Both the position numbers and the translations under genes were made by a program. From NCBI RefSeq assembly GCF_020026305.1, contig NZ_CP075691.1, forward strand, positions 1,302,001 through 1,366,000: a DNA stretch of 64,000 nt, in the 5' to 3' direction. Positions 59,027 through 64,000 of this stretch are shown here, piece by piece. This DNA is from Streptomyces sp. 135 (GTDB lineage: Bacteria > Actinomycetota > Actinomycetes > Streptomycetales > Streptomycetaceae). The notes under the pieces were generated by a model, which saw only the letters and a program-made list of their open reading frames with translations, made no database searches and was not told the DNA's origin. Position 1 is the stretch's first letter. Each line of letters begins with the position of its first letter.

Positions 59027-59915
59027 CACGATGACGGCCCTGGCCGAGGAGTTCGAGTCCCACCGCCCCCGTATGTTCGGCCTGGCGTACCGGATGCTCG
59101 GGTCGGCGCAGGAGGCGGAGGACGCCGTCCAGGACGCGTACCTGCGCTGGAGCGGCGCGCGGCGCGCGGACATCGAACGGCCCGCCGCCTGGCTGGCCGG
59201 GGTCGTCACCCGCCTCTGTCTGAACCGGCTGACGTCGGCCCGCGCCCGGCGCGAGGAGTACGTCGGGGCCTGGCTGCCGGAGCCGGTGATCACGTCCGGT
59301 GGTGTGCTCGGCCCGCTGGAGTCGGCGGAGCAGCGGGACTCCGTGCCGATGGCGCTGCTCGTCCTCCTGGAGCGGCTCACTCCGAGAGAGCGCGCGGTGT
59401 ACGTGCTGCGCGAGGCGTTCGCGTACAGCCACCGGGAGATCGCGGGCGTGCTGGAGCTGAGCGAGGCCGGCTGTCGTCAGCTGTACCGCAGGGCGGCGCG
59501 GGCGGTGGCCGAGGAGCGGCCCCGCTTCGAGCCGGGGCGTGAGGTGCGGCGGGAGTTCGTCGAGTCGTTCCTCGCCGCGGCCCGTGAGGGGGACGTCGCG
59601 GGTCTGGAGAAGATGCTGGCCGCGGACGTGACGTGGTGGGGCGACGGCGGGGGCAAGGTCACCGCGGCCCGCAGGCCGATCCTGGGGCGCGCGAAGGTGG
59701 TGCGGTTCCTGGTGGGCGGCATGGAGAACTTCGGGCCCGCGATGGACTTCTCGCACGCCGAGGTCAATGGCTCGCCCGCGCTGGTCGCGCACGTGGCGGG
59801 GCGGCTGATGGGCATCGCGTCGTTCGAGATGGGCGGCGGGGCCGTGCGCGGGGCGCGGGCGGTGGTCAATCCGGACAAGCCGGCCTTCGCGGAGCGCCAG
59901 TTGGCCGCGTGCTGA
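59022..59915 (+). CDS. ECF41-type RNA polymerase sigma factor (SigJ-like) with C-terminal SnoaL-like domain
   Basis: About 297 residues; GTG 59022, GTG 59016 and ATG 59031 are possible starts and none has a clear ribosome site. Sigma region 2 is FESHRPRMFGLAYRMLGSAQEAEDAVQDAYLRW, region 4 TPRERAVYVLREAFAYSHREIAGVLELSEAGCRQLYRRA. From about residue 170 comes a SnoaL-like domain (FVESFLAAAREGDVAGLEKMLAADVTWWGDGGGK) with a DGGGK motif, the ECF41 mark; it acts as an internal anti-sigma module. ECF41 genes normally sit next to an oxidoreductase-type target; here an NmrA-type gene follows. Confidence 0.93.
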   Translation: MSTMTALAEEFESHRPRMFGLAYRMLGSAQEAEDAVQDAYLRWSGARRADIERPAAWLAGVVTRLCLNRLTSARARREEYVGAWLPEPVITSGGVLGPLESAEQRDSVPMALLVLLERLTPRERAVYVLREAFAYSHREIAGVLELSEAGCRQLYRRAARAVAEERPRFEPGREVRREFVESFLAAAREGDVAGLEKMLAADVTWWGDGGGKVTAARRPILGRAKVVRFLVGGMENFGPAMDFSHAEVNGSPALVAHVAGRLMGIASFEMGGGAVRGARAVVNPDKPAFAERQLAAC

Positions 59916-59935
59916 GCCGTGGTGTGCGGGCCGGG

Positions 59936-59942
59936 TGTCACG
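59936..59942 (+). promoter_or_regulatory. possible ECF41 -35 element upstream of the reductase gene
   Basis: TGTCACG matches the ECF41 -35 consensus (TGTCAC). A clear CGTC -10 is not seen at the usual distance (GGTTC at about 16-17 bases is the closest), so this is tentative. Confidence 0.4.
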
Positions 59943-60016
59943 TTTTCGCGGGCTGCCCGGTTCTGAGCTGGTGACGGACGCGGACGCGGCGTCCCGCACT
60001 GTGAAGGAGCCTTGTG

Positions 60017-60946
60017 ATGACCACGATCCTGGTGACCGGCGGCACCGGAACCCTCGGCCGCCTCGTGACCGAGCGGCTGCGCTCGGACGGCCACGACGTG
60101 CGGGTGCTGAGCCGCCGCTCGCAGCCGTACGCCGTCGATCTGCGGGACGGGGCGGGGCCGGGGCTGGACGCCGCGGTGGCCGGCGTGGACGTGATCGTCC
60201 ACTGCGCGAGCACGCCGCGCGGCGGTGACGAACGGGCCGCGCGGAATCTGATCGAGGCGGCGCGGAAGGCCGGCGTCGGGCACCTCGTCTACATCTCGAT
60301 CGTCGGCGTCGACCGGGTGCCGCTCGGCTGCTACCGGGCGAAGCTCGCCGTGGAGAAGCTGGTCGAGGAGTCCGGGCTGGGCTGGACGGTGCTGCGGACC
60401 ACGCAATTCCATGACCTGGTCCTGAGGGTGCTGGCCGGGGCGGCCAGGCTTCCCGTCCTGTTGTTGCCGGCGGGCGTCAGCGATCAGCCGATCGCGGCCG
60501 ACGAGGTCGCGGCACGCCTCGCGGAGCTGGCGGCCGCTCCCCCGGCCGGCCGGGTCGCCGACATGGGCGGCCCCCAGGTCCGCGCCTTCACCGACCTGGC
60601 CCACGCCTACCTGCGGGCGACCGGCAAACGCCGCCCGGTGCTGCGGGTGCCCCTGGCGGGCAGGACATACCCTTCCCCACCGCCCGGCCAGGAGCGAGGT
60701 GACCGCCCGCGCGCATCGCGCGGGGCCGGGCAGGGGCACGGCCACGAGGAGTCCGGCCCGGGCTGTCCCGGGCGGCGAGGAGCGCGCGACCGCCGAGCCA
60801 CCCCAGTTCCGCCGCAGCCACTCCCCCGCTCAGGGGCGCGGTCCGAAGAGTTCGTCCTGGGCCGTGTCCCGGGCCGCGAGGAGTGCGCCGCGGGTCACCG
60901 CCGAGCCGCCCAGTTCGCCGGCGCGGATTTCTGTGGGCAGTGGTGA
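60017..60946 (+). CDS. NmrA/SDR-type NAD(P)H-binding protein with an abnormal 3' end
   Basis: The open frame gives 309 residues; about the first 215 are a convincing atypical SDR: MTTILVTGGTGTLGR (NAD(P) motif), VIVHCASTPRGGDERAARNLIEAARKAGVGHLVYISIVGVD, TVLRTTQFHDL. After VLRVPLAG (near 60660) the sequence turns into low-complexity Arg/Gly and finally runs antisense through the end of the ROK gene. The normal family C-terminus (RAGGHLAPGRAVGKG) is found on the opposite strand at about 60672-60720. The gene is likely an ECF41 target by position. Start: ATG at 60017 with GAAGGAG; GTG at 60014 is an alternative. Confidence 0.8.
   Translation: MTTILVTGGTGTLGRLVTERLRSDGHDVRVLSRRSQPYAVDLRDGAGPGLDAAVAGVDVIVHCASTPRGGDERAARNLIEAARKAGVGHLVYISIVGVDRVPLGCYRAKLAVEKLVEESGLGWTVLRTTQFHDLVLRVLAGAARLPVLLLPAGVSDQPIAADEVAARLAELAAAPPAGRVADMGGPQVRAFTDLAHAYLRATGKRRPVLRVPLAGRTYPSPPPGQERGDRPRASRGAGQGHGHEESGPGCPGRRGARDRRATPVPPQPLPRSGARSEEFVLGRVPGREECAAGHRRAAQFAGADFCGQW
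60647..60739. repeat. 15-base inverted repeats flanking an apparently inverted segment of the SDR gene
   Basis: Left GTGCCCCTGGCGGGC (60647-60661) and right GCCGGGCAGGGGCAC (60725-60739) are inverted copies with 13 of 15 positions matching. Between them the minus strand encodes RAMRAGGHLAPGRAVGKG, which looks like the missing C-terminus of the plus-strand SDR gene. Confidence 0.65.
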
Positions 60947-61984
60947 CATGGCGGTGACGCGGGTCTCTACGCGGGCGGCCAGCGCGGTGCCGCCCGCGCG
61001 GCCGACCTCGCCGCCGAGTACGACGCACCCGGGGTCGAGGATCGCGGCCATCGCGGCGGTGCCGATGGCCACGCGGTCCGCGACAGCGTCCAGGAAGGCG
61101 TCCTCGCGGGCCTCCACCGCGTGCCGCACCACGTCGGCGGCGGACATGCCGGGCCGCACGAGCCCGTGCTCCGCGCCGAGCGCACGGAGCGCGGCGGCGC
61201 AGGCCAGCGAGTGGAAACCGCCCTCACAGGCGGTGGCGGACGGCAGGGAGCCCGTGCCCGGCACCGGCAGGAAGCCGATCTCCCCGGTGCCGCCGGACGC
61301 ACCCCTGCGCAGCGCCCCGTCGAGCACGACGGCCGCGCCCACGCCTTCGCCGAGCCAGAGCAGCACGAAGGTGTCCCGGTCGCGGGCGGCGCCGTCCCGC
61401 TGTTCGGCGCGGGCCGCGAGGTTGGTCTCGTTCTCCACCAGGACGCGCGCGCCGAGCCGCTCCTGGAGGGCGCCGGCGAGACCGCGGTGCCAGGCGGGCA
61501 GGGAGGTCGTGTCGTGCAGGTCGCCGGTGACCGGGTCGATGAGGCCGGGCGCGCCGATGCCGACGGTGTGCAGCCGCTGGGCGCCGCCCTCGCGCGCGGC
61601 GCTCTCCACGAGGGTGAGGACGCTCTCCACCGCGGACGCGGTGTCGCCGCCGATGGGCGCGGACGCCTCGGCGAGCACCGCGCCGAGCAGGTCGGTCACG
61701 ACGACGGAGACACTGTCGGTGCGTACGTCGAGCGCGGCGAGGTGGGCCCGGTCGGCGACGATCCCGTAGAGCCGGGCGTTCGGGCCGCGCCGCTGGGCAC
61801 CCGCCTCACCGACGACGGTGATGAGCCCGGACCCCTGGAGGCGTTCGACGAGATCGGCGACCGAGGGCCGGGACAGACCGGTGAGCTGCTTCAACTGGTT
61901 CGCGGTCAGGGGCCCTTCGCTCTGTAGGAAGCCCAGCGCGAGCCGGTCGTTGATGGCCCGGGCAGTACTGGGTGAGGCAGGCAT
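60830..61984 (-). CDS. ROK-family transcriptional repressor
   Basis: 384 residues from the ATG at 61984 (GGAAGGA upstream). An N-terminal winged helix (ALGFLQSEGPLTANQLKQLTGLSRPSVADLVERLQGSGLI) joins a ROK sugar-kinase-like domain with VGIGAPGLIDPVTG, VENETNLAARAEQ, GTGEIGFLPV. The usual ROK zinc site (GHxxxxxxxxxCxCGxxGCxE) is reduced here: the C-rich stretch reads ACEGGFHSLAC. It is divergent from an MFS transporter with a palindrome between them and is likely its repressor. Confidence 0.9.
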   Translation of the reverse strand: MPASPSTARAINDRLALGFLQSEGPLTANQLKQLTGLSRPSVADLVERLQGSGLITVVGEAGAQRRGPNARLYGIVADRAHLAALDVRTDSVSVVVTDLLGAVLAEASAPIGGDTASAVESVLTLVESAAREGGAQRLHTVGIGAPGLIDPVTGDLHDTTSLPAWHRGLAGALQERLGARVLVENETNLAARAEQRDGAARDRDTFVLLWLGEGVGAAVVLDGALRRGASGGTGEIGFLPVPGTGSLPSATACEGGFHSLACAAALRALGAEHGLVRPGMSAADVVRHAVEAREDAFLDAVADRVAIGTAAMAAILDPGCVVLGGEVGRAGGTALAARVETRVTAMSPLPTEIRAGELGGSAVTRGALLAARDTAQDELFGPRP

Positions 61985-62013
61985 GCCGGGATCCTTCCAC
62001 AAGGGCTTCTATT

Positions 62014-62034
62014 TATCAGGCAGGGTTCCTGATA
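62014..62034. promoter_or_regulatory. palindromic operator between ROK and MFS genes
   Basis: TATCAGG-CAGGGTT-CCTGATA, perfect 7-base arms with a 7-base spacer, 30 bases upstream of the ROK ATG and 68 bases before the MFS ATG. The TATCAGG/CCTGATA form resembles known ROK-family sites in Streptomyces. Confidence 0.7.
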
Positions 62035-62101
62035 GTTTACGCGCCGTATCGGGGCACACCTGCGCCGTAGCGGGACCCATGCCGGGAGGGGCGGAATCGG
62101 A

Positions 62102-63319
62102 ATGAGTGAAGCGAGTGAAGCGGTCTACGACGACAGCCGGTTGCGGCGCGCGCGGATCGCCGTGGCCGCCGTCTTCTGCGTGCACGGCGCGGTCACCGGC
62201 TCCTTCGCCACCCGAGTGCCGTGGATCCAGGAGCACGCCTCGGTCAGCGCGGGCATGCTCGGCCTCGCGCTCGCCTTCCCCGCGATCGGCGCCTCCGTCG
62301 CGATGCCGCTCGCGAGCCGGATCAGCCACCGCTTCGGCGCCCGCAACGCGCTGCGCGGACTCCTCGCGATGTGGACGCTCTCCCTGATCCTGCCCTCGCT
62401 CGCGCCGAACCTGCTCACGCTCTGCCTGGCGCTCTTCGTGTACGGCGCGACCTCGGGCATGTCGGACGTGGCGATGAACGCGCTCGGCGTCGAGACCGAG
62501 ACCCGTATGCGGAAGTCGATCATGTCGGGCCTGCACGGCATGTGGAGCGTCGGCGCCCTGATCGGCTCCGCGGCCGGCACCGTCGCCGCCCACCTGGGCT
62601 CGGACGCCCGGCTGCACCACGCGCTGGCCGCCGCGGCGCTGACCGCGCTCGGCCTCGCCGCCTGCCAGGGCGTCCTCGACCTCCAGGCGACGCCCGAGGA
62701 GGAGGTGCCGCCGCGGTTCTCGCTGCCGCCCAAGTCGGCGCTGCTCATCGGTGCCGTCGGCTTCTGCGCGGTCTTCGCGGAGGGGGCGAGCCTCGACTGG
62801 TCGGCGGTGTATCTACGGGACGTCCTGGACTCCTCGGCCGGTGTCGCCGCCGCGTCCACCACCGGCTTCACGCTCACCATGGCCGTCGCGAGGCTGGCGG
62901 GCGACGCGGTGGTGAACCGGTTCGGCGCGGTGCGCACGGTGCGTGCCGGCGGGGTGCTCGCGGCGCTCGGCGGGCTCCTGGTGGTCCTCGCCTCCCACCC
63001 GGTCATGGCCATGGGCGGCTTCGCGCTCCTCGGTCTCGGCATCGCGGTGGTGGTGCCGCTGGCGTTCGCCGCGGCGGGGCGCAGCGGTCCGAACCCCAGC
63101 CAGGCCATCGCGGGTGTCGCGACCATCACGTACACCTCGGGTCTGATCGCCCCCTCGGCGATCGGGACGCTGGCGGACGCGACGAGCCTCGTGACCTCCT
63201 TCGCCCTGGTGACAGTGCTCGCGTTCGGCCTCGCGATCTTCGCGGGGGTGCTGCGGACGGACGGCCGCAAGGCGGCTCAGCCGCAGAGCGCGCAACCGAC
63301 CGGAGAGAAGTCGCACTGA
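62102..63319 (+). CDS. MFS transporter (YbjJ-like)
   Basis: 405 residues, twelve membrane helices, short soluble tail rich in Gln/Ala. Helix 1 region GAVTGSFATRVPWIQ and ALFVYGATSGMSDVAMNALGVETE belong to the YbjJ/fucose-permease-related branch of the MFS. Substrate probably a sugar or small metabolite sensed by the divergent ROK repressor (inference). ATG start. Confidence 0.88.
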   Translation: MSEASEAVYDDSRLRRARIAVAAVFCVHGAVTGSFATRVPWIQEHASVSAGMLGLALAFPAIGASVAMPLASRISHRFGARNALRGLLAMWTLSLILPSLAPNLLTLCLALFVYGATSGMSDVAMNALGVETETRMRKSIMSGLHGMWSVGALIGSAAGTVAAHLGSDARLHHALAAAALTALGLAACQGVLDLQATPEEEVPPRFSLPPKSALLIGAVGFCAVFAEGASLDWSAVYLRDVLDSSAGVAAASTTGFTLTMAVARLAGDAVVNRFGAVRTVRAGGVLAALGGLLVVLASHPVMAMGGFALLGLGIAVVVPLAFAAAGRSGPNPSQAIAGVATITYTSGLIAPSAIGTLADATSLVTSFALVTVLAFGLAIFAGVLRTDGRKAAQPQSAQPTGEKSH

Positions 63320-63404
63320 CGTCGCATTAACATGGCGTCGATCATTTCGGGCCACGCGCGACACGGACGCGGCCCGGTCCAGCGCACAGAAAGCGACACT
63401 CACC

Positions 63405-64000
63405 ATGGATCTCGGCGTGCGCTGGAAACTGCACGGTGACGGCCGTACCCCCGCTCCCGGCGCGGTCGTGCGGCCCGACGAGCGGCTGTCGTGGCCGCGG
63501 ACCTTCGGGCTCGGCGCGCAGCACGTGGTGGCCATGTTCGGCGCGTCTTTCGTGGCGCCCGTCCTGATGGGTCTCGACCCGAATCTGGCCATCATGATGT
63601 CGGGCGTCGCGACCGTCATCTTCCTGCTCGCCACCCGCGGCCGCGTGCCCAGCTACCTGGGCTGCTCGCTCTCCTTCGTGGGCGTCGCCGCGGTCATCCG
63701 CGCGCAGGGCGGCTCCAGCGCGACGGTGACCGGCGCGGTCTTCGTGGTCGGCGCCGCGCTGTTCCTGGTGGGGCTCGCGGTGCAGAAGTTCGGGGCGCGG
63801 GTCATCCACGCCGCGATGCCGCCGATCGTGACCGGCGCGGTCGTCATGCTGATCGGCTTCAACCTGGCGCCGGTCACCGCGTCGACGTACTGGCCGCAGG
63901 ACCAGTGGACGGCGCTGCTGGTGATGCTCTTCACCGGCCTGGCCGTGGTGTGCCTGCGCGGCTTCTGGTCGCGCATCGCCATCTTCCTCGGCCTGATCTT
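63405..64000 (+). CDS. nucleobase:cation symporter-2 (uracil/xanthine permease) N-terminal part, truncated by window end
   Basis: 198 residues are visible and the frame is open to the last base, so the gene runs off the window. SLC23/NCS2 family: WPRTFGLGAQHVVAMFGASFVAPVLMGLDPNLAIMMSGVATVIFLLATRGRVPSYLGCSLSFVGV, with the typical Q-H in helix 1 (about residues 38-39). It imports uracil or a purine with a proton. ATG at 63405; ribosome site weak. Confidence 0.9.
   Translation, partial: MDLGVRWKLHGDGRTPAPGAVVRPDERLSWPRTFGLGAQHVVAMFGASFVAPVLMGLDPNLAIMMSGVATVIFLLATRGRVPSYLGCSLSFVGVAAVIRAQGGSSATVTGAVFVVGAALFLVGLAVQKFGARVIHAAMPPIVTGAVVMLIGFNLAPVTASTYWPQDQWTALLVMLFTGLAVVCLRGFWSRIAIFLGLI

Noticed and set aside
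56430-59999. 1,189-codon minus-strand frame opposite the chitinase and sigma genes
   Set aside because: The opposite strand carries clear GH18 and sigma domains; this frame has shadow composition.

Overview
The window is high-GC (about 72%) actinobacterial DNA, almost certainly from a Streptomyces chromosome. The evidence is the extreme GC3 bias, GTG/TTG starts, leaderless-looking genes, and marker loci known from this genus: rbpA, the sporulation pair smeA-sffA, a small SCO1431-family membrane gene, DUF6230/DUF6114 genes, and chitinase promoters carrying paired 12-bp repeats. Most of the right two thirds reads as conserved core chromosome. I see no transposase, integrase, CRISPR array, tRNA or rRNA.

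Layout, left to right. 1-4.7 kb (+): a methyl-glycine (betaine) degradation operon with a dimethylglycine dehydrogenase-like fusion (5' end outside the window), a monomeric sarcosine oxidase and a Rieske oxygenase. 4.7-12 kb (-): a three-gene SMC-like complex (kleisin, KITE-like and SMC-like ATPase; JetABC/MukFEB architecture) without a visible nuclease subunit. Its ATPase gene carries three one-base frame disruptions and an unusual D-N Walker B. 12-17.3 kb: a GntR regulator, a divergent MFS transporter, a DUF1445 (D-glutamate cyclase-like) gene and pxpABC (5-oxoprolinase). 17.3-21.7 kb: HEAT and ankyrin proteins, then smeA-sffA. 21.7-24.7 kb: a MocR regulator divergent from a YczE membrane protein, and a phosphodiesterase. 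24.8-28.4 kb: a UMF1-type MFS protein, rbpA with a sigma-R-type promoter, FxsA, and polyprenol-phosphate mannose synthase. 28.8-36.1 kb: amidohydrolase, Lrp regulator, a Cys-rich small protein, a phosphotransferase with its partner, and acyl-CoA dehydrogenase.

36-45 kb: chitinase 1, a TetR regulator, a DUF6230-DUF6114-membrane gene set preceded by three 23-bp tandem repeats, a 48-residue membrane protein, a secreted M1 peptidase, a secreted C39-type peptidase with a frame break in its Tat leader, and a uridine-kinase-like P-loop protein. 45-50 kb: a candidate small RNA, an EccA-like AAA ATPase and two CNNM/CorC proteins. 50-56.4 kb (-): an FMN riboswitch followed by ribD-ribE-ribM-ribAB-ribH-hisE-hisG and a PH-domain protein. 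56.5-64 kb: chitinase 2 (same promoter design as chitinase 1), an ECF41 sigma factor with a neighbouring NmrA-type reductase whose 3' end appears locally inverted, a ROK repressor divergent from an MFS transporter, and the start of a nucleobase permease.

Functional threads are: scavenging of methylated glycines and oxoproline; chitin degradation under shared control; riboflavin synthesis under FMN control; and development or stress functions (SmeA/SffA, RbpA, ECF41). The least-described item is the SMC-like complex at 4.7-12 kb.
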